Notes: generated by a model not told the origin, from the letters alone. A stretch of DNA of 64,000 bases from Candidatus Aenigmatarchaeota archaeon (GCA_016187415.1 JACPJT010000004.1:17995-81994); one strand, 5' to 3'. Positions 23,125 through 31,892 are shown, counted from the first letter of the stretch. Translations and numbers: made by a program.

Positions 23125-23934
23125 ATGAAAGTTGATGTTCTTAATTTGGAAGGCAGACCAGTAGAGAAGATAGAACTGCCGAAAGTGTTTGAAGAGCCCG
23201 TGAGGGAAGACTTGGTTACCCGAGCAGTTTTAGCAAGCCAACGCAACATAAGACAAGTTTATTCGCCTAATCCCATGGCCGGCAAAAGGACATCGGCGCA
23301 TTACCACGGCACTAGAAGAAAAAGATATTCAATGATGAACAAGGAAACCGCAAGACTGCCAAGATTGCATGCAAGAACCGTTCCATTTTTAAATATGCGG
23401 GCACGGTTTGTCCCTCAGGCAGTCGGCGGTAGAAAGGCTCATCCTCCCAAGGCTGAGCGTGTCTGGGAGCAGAAAATTAACAGAAAGGAAAAGAAGAAGG
23501 CAATTTGGAGCGCACTTGCCGCAACAGCCATAAAGGATTTGGTTTTGAGACGAGGACACAAAGTCGAGCGTGTCAAGGAATTCCCAATCGTTGTTGATGA
23601 TAAGCTGCAGGATCTGAAGAAAACGCAGGATGTCATAAAGTTCATGGTGAAAATCGGTTTGGAAAAGGAACTTGAAAGAATCAGCGAGAGAAAAATCAGG
23701 GCCGGCAAGGGCAAGGCAAGATCTCGGAAATACAAAATTAAATCGGGTCCTCTGATTGTCGTAGGAAATGACAACGGGATAAACAGTGCCGTAAGAAACA
23801 TTTCAGGCTGCAATGTTTCAAATGTTGATAATCTGTCCGCGGAAAAGCTTGCGCCAGGAGCGAGCCTGGGCAGGCTGACCATATTCACAAAAAGCGCCAT
23901 TGAAAAGCTTAATGGCTTAAGTAATGAAAATTAA
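23125..23934 (+). CDS. rpl4: 50S ribosomal protein L4 (L1e family)
   Basis: A 269-residue archaeal L4. The core includes [36 protein letters not shown] (the loop entering the exit tunnel), and [20 protein letters not shown] near the end. Usual length for the archaeal protein. Confidence 0.97.
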   Translation: MKVDVLNLEGRPVEKIELPKVFEEPVREDLVTRAVLASQRNIRQVYSPNPMAGKRTSAHYHGTRRKRYSMMNKETARLPRLHARTVPFLNMRARFVPQAVGGRKAHPPKAERVWEQKINRKEKKKAIWSALAATAIKDLVLRRGHKVERVKEFPIVVDDKLQDLKKTQDVIKFMVKIGLEKELERISERKIRAGKGKARSRKYKIKSGPLIVVGNDNGINSAVRNISGCNVSNVDNLSAEKLAPGASLGRLTIFTKSAIEKLNGLSNEN

Positions 23935-23944
23935 AGGTGAACCT

Positions 23945-24205
23945 ATGGATCCGCACAAAATATTGAGTTACGCATATCTTACAGAAAAGGCAGTGGGATT
24001 GATAGAGAAGGAAAACAAGTTGGTATTTGTCACAAGCAGAACCGCCGACAAGAGCCAGATAAAAGACGCTGTAGAGAAAATTTTCGGCGTTAAGGTTGAA
24101 AAGGTAAACACGCAAGTCAAAGGCAGGGAGAAGAAAGCAATAATCAAGCTAAAGCCCGAATACAAGGCGATTGATGTTGCAGTCAAACTGGGATTAACAG
24201 TCTAA
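23945..24205 (+). CDS. rpl23: 50S ribosomal protein L23
   Basis: An 86-residue L23 from ATG 23945, preceded by the AAAGGTGA ribosome-binding site; the longer frame from 23924 would overlap rpl4 and include this site. Segments [20 protein letters not shown] and [18 protein letters not shown] match the family, which lines the exit tunnel and docks SRP. Confidence 0.95.
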   Translation: MDPHKILSYAYLTEKAVGLIEKENKLVFVTSRTADKSQIKDAVEKIFGVKVEKVNTQVKGREKKAIIKLKPEYKAIDVAVKLGLTV

Positions 24206-24215
24206 AGGTGTTTTT

Positions 24216-24911
24216 ATGGGAAAACAATTGATTGTTCAAGCAAGAGGCAAGGGCGGACCAAGGTACAGGATACCATCGCATAGATTTTTAGGCAGGGTCG
24301 AATATCTTCCGCAAGGCAATTACATAGCCAAAGTTGTGGACATACTGAACGATACAGGGCACTTCGCGCCGATAATGGTTGTCAAATCAAATAACGGTAA
24401 ACAGATTCTCCAGATTGCCCCTGAGGGAATACAGTCGGGCGATTTTATTCATTATGGCGAATATGCGGGCGTTGGCAGCATAGTCGAGGCTTCAAAAATT
24501 CCAGTAGGCGTGAAAGTGTCGTGCGTTGAGGTTGCTCCCGGCTCTGGTCCGAAATTCTGTAGAAGCTCAGGCTCTTTCGCCATTGTAACCGGCGGGAGCG
24601 GTGAAAAGGTGACATTGCAGTTCCCTTCAGGAAAAGAAAAAAACATTAATGGCAGATGCAGAGTTATGGTAGGCATACCGGCCGGTGGCGGTAGATTGGA
24701 TAAGCCTTGGGTAAAAGCCGGGAAGAGAGTGCATGCGATGCTGGCAAGAGGAAGATTGTATCCGAGAAGCCTTGGTGTCGCCATGTCGCCAGTTGATCAT
24801 CCTTACGGTGGAAGAAGGAAAGGCGCCAAGGACAAGACCATATCAAGGCATGCTCCGCCTGGAAGAAAGATCGGTAGCATTGCAGCCAAAAGAACAGGAA
24901 AGCCGAAGTAA
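24216..24911 (+). CDS. rpl2: 50S ribosomal protein L2
   Basis: A 231-residue L2 (L8e). It shows RARGKGGPRYRIPSHRFLG, SGSFAIVTGGSGEKVTLQFP, and the conserved end GVAMSPVDHPYGGRRKG with RHAPPGRKIGSIAAKRTGKP. L2 supports subunit joining and the peptidyl-transferase centre. AAAGGTG precedes the ATG. Confidence 0.97.
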   Translation: MGKQLIVQARGKGGPRYRIPSHRFLGRVEYLPQGNYIAKVVDILNDTGHFAPIMVVKSNNGKQILQIAPEGIQSGDFIHYGEYAGVGSIVEASKIPVGVKVSCVEVAPGSGPKFCRSSGSFAIVTGGSGEKVTLQFPSGKEKNINGRCRVMVGIPAGGGRLDKPWVKAGKRVHAMLARGRLYPRSLGVAMSPVDHPYGGRRKGAKDKTISRHAPPGRKIGSIAAKRTGKPK

Positions 24912-24948
24912 ACATTAAATACGAAACAAAACTAATGGAATTGATAAT

Positions 24949-25362
24949 ATGGCGAAAGAATTCAACTTCAGAGGAAAAACATTCGAAGACTTGAAGAAAA
25001 TGTCTATTGATGAGCTTGCGCGATTGCTCCCATCGAGAGAAAGAAGGACATTGAAGCGGGGACTGACCGACTCGCAAAAGAAACTCTTGGAAAAGATGAG
25101 AAAATCACCGGCCAAATTCCACAAGACCCATGTCAGAAACATGATAATTTTGCCTGAAATGGTTGGCATGAAATTCGGCATTTACAAGGGCGGCGCAGCC
25201 GGAGGCGACAAGTCAAACAAATGGGTTACGCTTGACATAACTCCTCATATGATCGGATTTAGACTGGGCGATTTCGCCATTCCTATGAAAAGGGTGCAGC
25301 ACTCGGCGCCGGGCATCGGAGCTTCCAAGTCTACAAAGCACTCGTCAATGAAGACAACGTAA
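24949..25362 (+). CDS. rps19: 30S ribosomal protein S19
   Basis: A 137-residue archaeal S19 (S15e type). LPSRERRTLKRGLTDSQKKL, THVRNMIILPEMVGMKFGIY and PHMIGFRLGDFAIPMKRVQH are typical, and the tail GAPGIGASKST fits. A short leader with an AT-rich promoter-like stretch precedes it. The 25245..25475 minus frame is a shadow. Confidence 0.96.
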   Translation: MAKEFNFRGKTFEDLKKMSIDELARLLPSRERRTLKRGLTDSQKKLLEKMRKSPAKFHKTHVRNMIILPEMVGMKFGIYKGGAAGGDKSNKWVTLDITPHMIGFRLGDFAIPMKRVQHSAPGIGASKSTKHSSMKTT

Positions 25363-25374
25363 AACGGGATTATA

Positions 25375-25734
25375 ATGAAGACATCAATAGCAAAAGAAAT
25401 GAATGCAACAGTATCTCTCAAATCTTCCATGGATTTGCTGAAAGAGATTAAAGGCAAGAAAGTTTCCAAAGCCAAAGGATTCTTGCAGGGTCTGCTTGAT
25501 GAGAAAAGGGATTTGGACGGCCAGTATTACACAAAAACCGCAAAGAAAATATTGGACATTTTGAAATCCGCGGAAGCGAATGCGAAGAATAAAGACCTGA
25601 ATGTTGAAAAGTTATTCGTCAAAAATGCAAGAGCCGACAAGGCTCAAAGAAGAATGTTGGCGAAAAGCAGGGCTCCTCATAGAGGACGCATAGGAAAATC
25701 TGCCAACATAGAAATCATCGTAGAGGAAAGATAA
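25375..25734 (+). CDS. rpl22: 50S ribosomal protein L22
   Basis: A 119-residue L22 (L17e). The middle helix region (KKVSKAKGFLQGLLDEKRDL) and the conserved end RRMLAKSRAPHRGRIGKSAN with IEIIVEE mark the protein, which lines the exit tunnel. Its stop abuts the rps3 start, indicating translational coupling. It is shorter than many archaeal L22 proteins (about 150). Confidence 0.92.
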   Translation: MKTSIAKEMNATVSLKSSMDLLKEIKGKKVSKAKGFLQGLLDEKRDLDGQYYTKTAKKILDILKSAEANAKNKDLNVEKLFVKNARADKAQRRMLAKSRAPHRGRIGKSANIEIIVEER

Positions 25735-26337
25735 ATGGCCGTTGAAAAGTTGTTTGTGAAAGAAAAAATCAAGACATCCGAGGTAGAGGAATTCCTGAAA
25801 AAGAGATTCGAGAGATCCGGCTACAGCCATACAGAGATACAAAGGACGCCGTTGGGAACAAGAATCATAGTCCATGTCAATAAGCCGGGGCTTGTCATAG
25901 GAAGAAGCGGCAGAAGGGTGAATGAAATAACAGAAGAGATAAAGCTGAAATTCGGTTTTGAAAATCCCTTGCTTGACGTGAGAGAGGTGCAGGAGCCGCT
26001 TTTGGATTCGAATATTGTTGGAAGAAGGATAGCCGCTGCAATTGAAAAAGGTGTGAATTACAAAAAGGTCGCGAACTTTTATCTGGAAAAGGTTATAGAA
26101 GCGGGTGCGGTCGGCATACAAATTATGATTGGCGGGAAAATAGGCGGTGTGGAGCGTTCAAGAACGCAGAAATTCAAAATGGGTTTCGTTGCGCACTCTG
26201 GCGAATATGCCGAAAGACTGGTCGATGTCGGATACACGCAAGCCATCATAAAGGCGGGAATAATCGGCATTCAAGTTCGAATAATGAAATCCTTGCCGAC
26301 AGAAATAGTTGTGGAGAAGCATGCTGTGGCGGGATAG
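25735..26337 (+). CDS. rps3: 30S ribosomal protein S3
   Basis: A 200-residue S3. The KH domain carries VHVNKPGLVIGRSGRRVNEI (GxxG loop), and the C-terminal domain has GIQIMIGGKIGGVERSRTQK with DVGYTQAIIKAGIIGIQVRI. S3 sits at the mRNA entry channel. It starts directly after the L22 stop. Confidence 0.96.
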   Translation: MAVEKLFVKEKIKTSEVEEFLKKRFERSGYSHTEIQRTPLGTRIIVHVNKPGLVIGRSGRRVNEITEEIKLKFGFENPLLDVREVQEPLLDSNIVGRRIAAAIEKGVNYKKVANFYLEKVIEAGAVGIQIMIGGKIGGVERSRTQKFKMGFVAHSGEYAERLVDVGYTQAIIKAGIIGIQVRIMKSLPTEIVVEKHAVAG

Positions 26338-26382
26338 GAATTTATATATATCCCGACACAAATTTAATGGAGAGGGTGACGA

Positions 26383-26583
26383 TTGAAAATTAAAGAAATC
26401 CGTTCGATGGACGGAAAAGATTTGAGCAAAAAACTTTCTGAGTTACGATTAGATCTGATGAAGGAAAAGGCGAACGTAAAGCGTGGACGTGCCATAAAGA
26501 ATCCTGGTAGAATTCGCGTGCTAAGGAAAGATATAGCTAGAATACTAACTATAAAGAGAGAAAAGAGCGAGGTAAAGAAATAA
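26383..26583 (+). CDS. rpl29: 50S ribosomal protein L29
   Basis: A 66-residue L29 (L35e) from TTG 26383. KEIRSMDGKDLSKKLSELRL and NPGRIRVLRKDIARILTIKR are standard. A GAGGGTGA ribosome-binding site precedes the TTG; the nearby upstream ATG is out of frame. A TTTATATATA promoter element lies between rps3 and this gene. Confidence 0.94.
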   Translation: MKIKEIRSMDGKDLSKKLSELRLDLMKEKANVKRGRAIKNPGRIRVLRKDIARILTIKREKSEVKK

Positions 26584-26584
26584 G

Positions 26585-26917
26585 ATGGCTGTCTGCCCGA
26601 AATGCGGTTCTCAAGCAACTGTAAATACTTGTTCTAGGTGTGGTTTACCATTCGATTTGTGCGTTTGCATAACTATTGAGAGGGAAGCAGAAAAAATTAG
26701 GATCAGCACCGAAGTAAGACGATTCAACAAACCCATAACGATTGTTCAAGGTATAATTGAAAATTCTAAAGACGTCGCCAAACAATTGAAATCGAGGCTG
26801 GCATGCGGCGGGACGGTGAAGGAAGGCCATATAGAATTGCAGGGCGAGCATAAAATCAGGGTCAAGGACATTCTAATAAAGCTCGGCTATTCCGAGAATC
26901 AGATTGAAATGGCATAA
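26585..26917 (+). CDS. Translation initiation factor aIF1 (SUI1) with N-terminal zinc ribbon
   Basis: A 110-residue protein. The first 35 residues hold CPKCGS, CSRCGLPFDLCVC, a zinc-binding extension found in several archaeal SUI1 proteins. The SUI1 core follows, with KPITIVQGI, LACGGTVKEGHIELQGEHKI and a C-terminal LIKLGYSENQIE. The factor checks start-codon pairing on the small subunit. It starts 1 nt after the L29 stop. Confidence 0.92.
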   Translation: MAVCPKCGSQATVNTCSRCGLPFDLCVCITIEREAEKIRISTEVRRFNKPITIVQGIIENSKDVAKQLKSRLACGGTVKEGHIELQGEHKIRVKDILIKLGYSENQIEMA

Positions 26918-26968
26918 ATCAAACATTTGGCTATTAATTCTTAGCCGTTAATTTCTAAATTAGTTTAC

Positions 26969-27643
26969 ATGGACAGCGTTTTTGTTTCAAGAGAGCCTGT
27001 TTCTGGTTCGGACATATACGGCAAGAAAATTGAATTCGAACGCGTAAAAATTACCGATGATTACGACCAAGATATTTTATCCATGAGACTTTACAGAGGG
27101 TGTGAAAGCATGCCAATCCCTACAGCCGAGATAAGCTGGAGAACAAACTATCCTGAAAAGGCGGGCTTGATCACTATTGCCGAATCATATGCGAGGGTTA
27201 GACGAACCTATAAGATGCCCATGCTGAATGGCGGTGAAACATATTTCAAAGATGGCCATGTTGATGGAATGGTTGTTGAGATATCCACGTACGGCGAACT
27301 CAGCGAAATTAAAATACCAAATGAAGAGCTGCTGGGATTGCGTGACATGCCTTGGGAATTAAGTGGACACACATCGAACTTCCATACAGCCAAAGTGGAT
27401 TTACCGGTATGCCAGTATGCTCTTGATGGCGAATTGGCACCAAGAAAACAGTTCAGGGTTAAAACTATACGCCGATTACCCGAGATATTTATATTATACC
27501 GCCAGACAACAATATTCCCGTTGCATGAAGATCGGTTTACCACATTAAGACGTACAGTTGAAGGTATGATGGACTATCTTCCCGTGCTAGAATGTGTCAA
27601 GAAGTCTAGCGGAATGAGCATGTCTGAACGAACTGGAAATTAA
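26969..27643 (+). CDS. Unknown protein inserted in ribosomal cluster
   Basis: A 224-residue protein between aIF1 and Rpp29, on the same strand, with its own short leader (TTTCTAAATTAG). It reads MDSVFVSREPVSGSDIYGKK, IPTAEISWRTNYPEKAGLIT, and MLNGGETYFKDGHVDGMVVE, mixed alpha-beta with no membrane segments. I recognise no family. Its position within a normally continuous operon is unusual. Confidence 0.6.
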   Translation: MDSVFVSREPVSGSDIYGKKIEFERVKITDDYDQDILSMRLYRGCESMPIPTAEISWRTNYPEKAGLITIAESYARVRRTYKMPMLNGGETYFKDGHVDGMVVEISTYGELSEIKIPNEELLGLRDMPWELSGHTSNFHTAKVDLPVCQYALDGELAPRKQFRVKTIRRLPEIFILYRQTTIFPLHEDRFTTLRRTVEGMMDYLPVLECVKKSSGMSMSERTGN

Positions 27644-27671
27644 TATTACTTTCGTTTCAAATATTCTACTT

Positions 27672-27953
27672 ATGCCCATCACGCCGCAAAACATAGTAAG
27701 GCATGAATTGATTTCATTGCCTGTAAGGATTGTTGAATCTACCGATCCCACACAAAAGGGGATGCATGGCAAAGTCACCGACGAAACCTACAATACGCTG
27801 AAAATCGAGACCAAAAACAAGGAAGTCACTGCAATAAAAGAGAATTGCACCTTTGTTTTCACACTGCCCGACAAGACAAAGGTGCAGGTAGACGGTAAGT
27901 TGCTCGTTTCACGCCCCGAGGACAGGATAAAGAAAAAATTACCGAAATGGTAA
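27672..27953 (+). CDS. rnp1: RNase P protein component 1 (Rpp29/Pop4)
   Basis: A 93-residue archaeal Rpp29. VRIVESTDPTQKGMHGKVTD, ETYNTLKIETKNKEV, and CTFVFTLPDKTKVQVDGKLL follow the family's Sm-like barrel, which binds the specificity domain of RNase P RNA. It normally lies between L29/SUI1 and S17, as here. Confidence 0.92.
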   Translation: MPITPQNIVRHELISLPVRIVESTDPTQKGMHGKVTDETYNTLKIETKNKEVTAIKENCTFVFTLPDKTKVQVDGKLLVSRPEDRIKKKLPKW

Positions 27954-27957
27954 AGTT

Positions 27958-28491
27958 ATGAAAGTGAGGAAAATATTGGCGGACAAAACCGCCAAATTTA
28001 CAATATCCATGCTGTTGGTATTATTATTGGCATTCATTTTCTACAAGGCATTTCCAAGCATTACGGTTTTTTTGATAATGGCGTTGATATCGGGTGTTAT
28101 TTCATATTTCATCTCATTGGCGCGATTTCCAATTGACATTTCGCCAACGTTCCTTTTCATGATTATTCTGGCTTTGAAATACGGCTTCGGCTATTCTGCC
28201 GCTTTTATAGTAATCACAAGCACTTTGCCCGCGCTTATTGCGGGTGGCGAATTGGGATTGTCGACATTCTTGTTTATGGGAATGTTTCTTATATTGGGCT
28301 TAGCGTCCACCTTAATTTCGGGGTACAGCGTTGTGGCAATAGGGATCGGGGCTACGGTATTGAATCTCATAGCTGCATGGTTCATCAATCTCTCTGAGGA
28401 CAATCCCGGCGGATTTATATTTTCGATAATTCACGCGGCGATTACAGTATTCTATTTTGTAACCCTTGGACCGTATCTGATTGCCATCTGA
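27958..28491 (+). CDS. Multi-pass membrane protein
   Basis: A 177-residue protein, 4 nt after rnp1, with a basic N-terminus and about six hydrophobic segments (MLLVLLLAFIFYKAFPSI, VFLIMALISGVISYFISLA, FMIILALKYGFGYSAAFIVI, and so on). The small size and number of helices recall ECF S-components or MreD-like proteins, but no decisive motif is present. It breaks the usual order before S17. Confidence 0.65.
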   Translation: MKVRKILADKTAKFTISMLLVLLLAFIFYKAFPSITVFLIMALISGVISYFISLARFPIDISPTFLFMIILALKYGFGYSAAFIVITSTLPALIAGGELGLSTFLFMGMFLILGLASTLISGYSVVAIGIGATVLNLIAAWFINLSEDNPGGFIFSIIHAAITVFYFVTLGPYLIAI

Positions 28492-28661
28492 GAACAAGAC
28501 TTTAACTAACACTATGTTTCAAGAAGTTTTTTCCTCTCTGGAACGAGGATTTTGAGACATCCCACAAAAATCCAAAGTAAGTGGATGGGCGTTAATATAT
28601 AGTGTCTCTTATAAGTAGTAATGATAGAAAGCTTTAAAACTTTACGCATATCATAGTTATT
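28492..28661. other. Intergenic stretch
   Basis: 170 nt without a convincing gene. AT-rich. A GCTTTAAAAC element at about 28632-28641 lies 20-30 nt before the next ATG and is its probable TATA box. Nothing else was recognised. Confidence 0.4.
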
Positions 28662-28949
28662 ATGAGTTTTAGAGAATACAAACCTACGATTGACGAGGAA
28701 CTAACTCTTATGGAGGGTTCAGAAGTAGATGTAGTTGAAATACTAAAGCGTTTAAAACCAGGTGAATCTTATACAAGGAATTATATCACAACTCAAGATG
28801 CGGTTCAACGAATGGAAAGATATGTTGGAAGATTAAGGGAATCTGATTTAGATATTGGAAAAGGCGATTTGACATTTGGGTATAAGATGCCTTTACCAGA
28901 AAAATACAAAGGTAGTTTTCGTCAATTAATCATATTTCGAAGAAAGTAA
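28662..28949 (+). CDS. Hypothetical protein
   Basis: A 95-residue protein, MSFREYKPTIDEELTLMEGS, a VVEILKRLKPGESYTRNYIT segment, a helical QDAVQRMERYVGRLRESDLD, and a basic end FRQLIIFRRK. It may be a small regulatory or nucleic-acid-binding protein, but no family is recognised. It lies between the inserted membrane protein and the S17 promoter. Confidence 0.5.
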   Translation: MSFREYKPTIDEELTLMEGSEVDVVEILKRLKPGESYTRNYITTQDAVQRMERYVGRLRESDLDIGKGDLTFGYKMPLPEKYKGSFRQLIIFRRK

Positions 28950-29127
28950 AAAAGTTAAAACTCAGATAATTCCGAGCCAGAGCCCAAATAATTTATAATG
29001 CGCAACGATTTCACTTAACAACTATTAAAAATTTGCGAATCTGCTATAGGTTTGAGGACAGTGTTTTACTGCTCATTAACTAGTAAGTTATAAAAACATA
29101 TCTTTTGTTAATAAATAGAGTGAAACA
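28950..29127. promoter_or_regulatory. Leader region of S17-L14-L24
   Basis: 178 nt without an ORF. The stretch GTTATAAAAACATATC at about 29085-29100 lies about 30-40 nt before the S17 ATG and is a plausible promoter. The restart of transcription here fits the interruption of the cluster. Confidence 0.4.
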
Positions 29128-29457
29128 ATGTCTGCAAGAAATATAGGAATCGGAGTGGCGCAGCCTAAGAGCGAGTGTAATGATGAAAAGTGTCCGTTCC
29201 ATGGAACGTTGCCAGTACGAGGTACCACTCTCAGGGGAAAAGTCGTATCTGCAAAAGGCGGTAAGACTGCCACAATAAAGCGTGAATACTTGTATTTTCT
29301 CCCGAAATACGAAAGATACGAAAGGAGGCATTCGAAGATATCCGTTTATAATCCTGAATGCATTGCCGCCAAAGAAGGCGATGATGTCGTCATAGTCGAA
29401 TGCAGACCGCTAAGCAAGACGAAACATTTTGTCATTGTCGAGAAGGTGAATGGATGA
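29128..29457 (+). CDS. rps17: 30S ribosomal protein S17
   Basis: A 109-residue archaeal S17 (S11e). ECNDEKCPFHGTLPVRGTTL (the archaeal CPFHG motif), GKVVSAKGGKTATIKREYLY, KYERYERRHSKISVYNPECI and CRPLSKTKHFVIVEKV are diagnostic. It overlaps the L14 start by 4 nt (ATGA). Confidence 0.96.
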   Translation: MSARNIGIGVAQPKSECNDEKCPFHGTLPVRGTTLRGKVVSAKGGKTATIKREYLYFLPKYERYERRHSKISVYNPECIAAKEGDDVVIVECRPLSKTKHFVIVEKVNG

Positions 29458-29852
29458 AACCTGTCAAGGCTTCTGTTGTCAAGGGTTTGAACGTTGGCAG
29501 CTATCTCACATGCGCTGACAATAGCGGTGCGAAGATAGTGCAGATAATATCGGTAATGGGTTACAAAGGAAGAAGAAAAAGAGTGCCCAAGTCCGGCGTC
29601 GGAGACATGGTAAAGATTACCGTCAAAGTCGGTGATCCGAAAATCAGGCATCAGATGTCAAACGCTGTAATTATCAGGCAAAGGCAGGAATATAGGAGAC
29701 TTGATGGCATTAGAATTTGTTTTGAGGACAATGCTGCCGTTTTAACAGATGAAGAGGGGGCTCCCAAAGGAACAGAAGTCAAGGGTCCGATGGCGCGAGA
29801 GGTCGCCGAAAGGTTTTCCGCCATAGGAAAAATCGCGAGCACAGTGGTGTAA
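29454..29852 (+). CDS. rpl14: 50S ribosomal protein L14
   Basis: A 132-residue L14 (L23e) from ATG 29454, overlapping S17 by 4 nt; the longer upstream frame is spurious. VGSYLTCADNSGAKIVQIIS, RKRVPKSGVGDMVKITVKVG and GTEVKGPMAREVAERFSAIG are typical. Its stop abuts the L24 ATG. Confidence 0.96.
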   Translation: MKPVKASVVKGLNVGSYLTCADNSGAKIVQIISVMGYKGRRKRVPKSGVGDMVKITVKVGDPKIRHQMSNAVIIRQRQEYRRLDGIRICFEDNAAVLTDEEGAPKGTEVKGPMAREVAERFSAIGKIASTVV

Positions 29853-30257
29853 ATGAGACAACCGAAATCAAGCAAACCGAGAAAGCAACGCAAATTTTTA
29901 CATGACGCATTTTTGCATCTGAAAAGAAAGATATTGTCGGCACATTTCTCCAATGAATTGGGCGAGAAATATAAGAGAATCTCCATGCCAGTTATCAAAG
30001 GCGATCAAGTCCAGATAATGCGCGGCAAGTTCAAGGGAAAAACTGGGAAAGTTGCCAAGGTAAATTACAAGAAATATAGAGTCTATATCGAAGGCGTAAC
30101 GAGAAAGAGAACAGTAGGTACAGAAGCTCAAGTTGGCATACATCCAAGCAAACTGAAACTGGTTGATTTAAACCTGAACGACAAGAACCGCCAGAAGATA
30201 CTAGAACGAAAAGGCGTGAAGATAGAAATTGGTCCTAAAGTGGAAAAGCAGTCATAA
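29853..30257 (+). CDS. rpl24: 50S ribosomal protein L24
   Basis: A 134-residue archaeal L24 (L26e). The N-terminal basic helix KSSKPRKQRKFLHDAFLH precedes the KOW motif KGDQVQIMRGKFKGKTGKVA; IHPSKLKLVDLNLNDKNRQK follows. It starts directly after L14. Confidence 0.95.
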   Translation: MRQPKSSKPRKQRKFLHDAFLHLKRKILSAHFSNELGEKYKRISMPVIKGDQVQIMRGKFKGKTGKVAKVNYKKYRVYIEGVTRKRTVGTEAQVGIHPSKLKLVDLNLNDKNRQKILERKGVKIEIGPKVEKQS

Positions 30258-30339
30258 ACGCCCAAATTATCTTTTAATTTAACTCGATATTCTTAAAACC
30301 AAAACAATTTAAATATTTGAAATAAATTGTTGAGAGTAC
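30258..30339 (+). promoter_or_regulatory. Promoter region before S4e
   Basis: An 82-nt gap in the cluster. AATTTAAATATTTG at about 30306-30319 is a strong TATA-like element 20-30 nt before the S4e ATG. It suggests a second transcription start within the cluster. Confidence 0.5.
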
Positions 30340-31038
30340 ATGTCACACTTAAAAAGGTTATTAACGCCTACATTTTGGAAAGCTTCGAAGAAAGAGAAGA
30401 AATGGATAGTATCACCCAGCCCCGGACCGCATCCAAAATTACAGTCAATACCATTGGCCGTTATCTTGAAACATATAATCAATATAGCCGCCACTACAAC
30501 AGAAGCTAAAAAAATAATCAGACAAGGCGATGTTGTCGTAGACGGAAAGAGAAGAAAGGATTATGCGTATCCTGTCGGACTGTTTGACATACTTTCCATA
30601 CCTAAATTGAAGAAAACTTACAGGGTCGTACCTTCCAAAGCCGGTTTGGAGTTGCTGGAGATATCCGAAAATGAAGGAAAGACCAAGATATGCAAAATCA
30701 AAAGCAAAACAATTCTGAAAAAAGGAAAGGTGCAGCTGAACCTGCATGACGGCAAAAATATATTAGTCGGGAATGGCAATTATAAGACAGGGGATTCGCT
30801 ACTAGTCGAGTTACCTTCGCTTAAAATCGTAGAGCACCTGCCGATGGAAAAAGGAAGCATTGGCATGATTTCCCGTGGAACAGGCGCAGGTGTTTTGAGT
30901 ACAATAAAGGATATGAAGAGCGGCGCCATACGAGAAGTGCCAAGAGTCGTATGCGAGATAAACAAAGAAGACAGGATAATCGGCAAGAACAATTTCATTG
31001 TTGTTGGTAAGGAAAAGCCCGTTATAAAACTTTCATAA
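30340..31038 (+). CDS. rps4e: 30S ribosomal protein S4e
   Basis: A 232-residue S4e. SHLKRLLTPTFWKASKKEKK is the family start, KIIRQGDVVVDGKRRKDYAY is the S4-like RNA-binding domain, and the end has GVLSTIKDMKSGAIREVPRV and VVGKEKPVIKLS. Usual archaeal length. Confidence 0.96.
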   Translation: MSHLKRLLTPTFWKASKKEKKWIVSPSPGPHPKLQSIPLAVILKHIINIAATTTEAKKIIRQGDVVVDGKRRKDYAYPVGLFDILSIPKLKKTYRVVPSKAGLELLEISENEGKTKICKIKSKTILKKGKVQLNLHDGKNILVGNGNYKTGDSLLVELPSLKIVEHLPMEKGSIGMISRGTGAGVLSTIKDMKSGAIREVPRVVCEINKEDRIIGKNNFIVVGKEKPVIKLS

Positions 31039-31066
31039 AGGTTAAACTTTTTATAGTGGTTAAAAT

Positions 31067-31573
31067 ATGAGCGAAAATCCGATGAAACAAATCAGGATAG
31101 AAAAAGTCACCCTTAACATAGGCTGCGGCGATGACAAGCAAAAGATAGAGAATGCACGAAAGTTTCTGGAGAAATTGACGCAAGTGAAACCTGTTATAAC
31201 CGTGTCAAAGACAAGATCGACTTTCGGAATCGCGAAAGGCAAGCCGTTGGGCGTAAAGGTGACGCTGAGAAATGGCGGCGCGGAACAATTTTTCAATTCC
31301 GTGTTGAAATCCTTTGACAACAAGGTCAAGCAGGACCAGATAGACAATAGCGGCAACCTGAGCTTCGGTGTGAAAGAATACATCGACTTGCCAAACGTGA
31401 AATACATGCCGGAAATAGGCATGCTTGGGATGGATGTTGCAGTCACTTTGGAACGACCCGGTTATCATGTCAAGAGAAGGAGAATAAAGAAAGCTATTAT
31501 AGGAAAAACGCATAGAATTAATAAAGAGGATATAACAAATTGGTTGCAGCAGAGAGGTGTTAAAGTTGAGTGA
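31067..31573 (+). CDS. rpl5: 50S ribosomal protein L5
   Basis: A 168-residue archaeal L5. MKQIRIEKVTLNIGCGDDKQ, ITVSKTRSTFGIAKGKPLGV and the helical C-terminus (KAIIGKTHRINKEDITNWLQ) are typical. It contacts 5S rRNA. The stop lies inside the next small frame. Confidence 0.95.
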   Translation: MSENPMKQIRIEKVTLNIGCGDDKQKIENARKFLEKLTQVKPVITVSKTRSTFGIAKGKPLGVKVTLRNGGAEQFFNSVLKSFDNKVKQDQIDNSGNLSFGVKEYIDLPNVKYMPEIGMLGMDVAVTLERPGYHVKRRRIKKAIIGKTHRINKEDITNWLQQRGVKVE

Positions 31574-31748
31574 AGCAGGACATACTTTGATGGATATGGC
31601 GACAGAAGTTAGCGGGTCTATTTTAAGGCAGGCCGAATGGGGGAAGAACTTTACAGAAACTTATACGCGTGTATTCCAAAAGATGGTCGAACTTGAATAC
31701 ACTGGAAACCTCGAAGTTTTACAGATTCTAGGTAACTTGGGTGGATAA
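31566..31748 (+). CDS. Small protein inserted between L5 and S14
   Basis: A 60-residue frame from TTG 31566, preceded by a GAGGTG ribosome-binding site at 31554-31559. It overlaps the end of rpl5 by 8 nt and its stop directly abuts the rps14 GTG, so all three are translationally coupled. It reads as a helical acidic protein (ATEVSGSILRQAEWGKNF, then TETYTRVFQKMVELEYTGNL). No family recognised. L5 and S14 are normally adjacent. Confidence 0.62.
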   Translation: MSEAGHTLMDMATEVSGSILRQAEWGKNFTETYTRVFQKMVELEYTGNLEVLQILGNLGG

Positions 31749-31892
31749 GTGGAAAGAAAATTTGGTAAAGCCGTGCAAAAGTGCCGCCGCTGTGGGAATC
31801 ACCGTGGAGTGATTAGAAAATACGGATTGTATTATTGCAGAAGATGCATAAGGGAAGTTGCATCAAGCTTGGGATTCAAGCGATACGGATGA
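31749..31892 (+). CDS. rps14: 30S ribosomal protein S14, zinc-binding type
   Basis: A 47-residue S14 from GTG 31749, directly after the previous stop. It contains KCRRCGNHRGVIRKYGLYYC and RRCIREVASSLGFKRYG. Four Cys in two CxxC pairs bind zinc. It is the last recognisable gene of the cluster; S8 and L6, expected next, are absent. The 3' end overlaps the convergent gene by 17 nt. Confidence 0.93.
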   Translation: MERKFGKAVQKCRRCGNHRGVIRKYGLYYCRRCIREVASSLGFKRYG

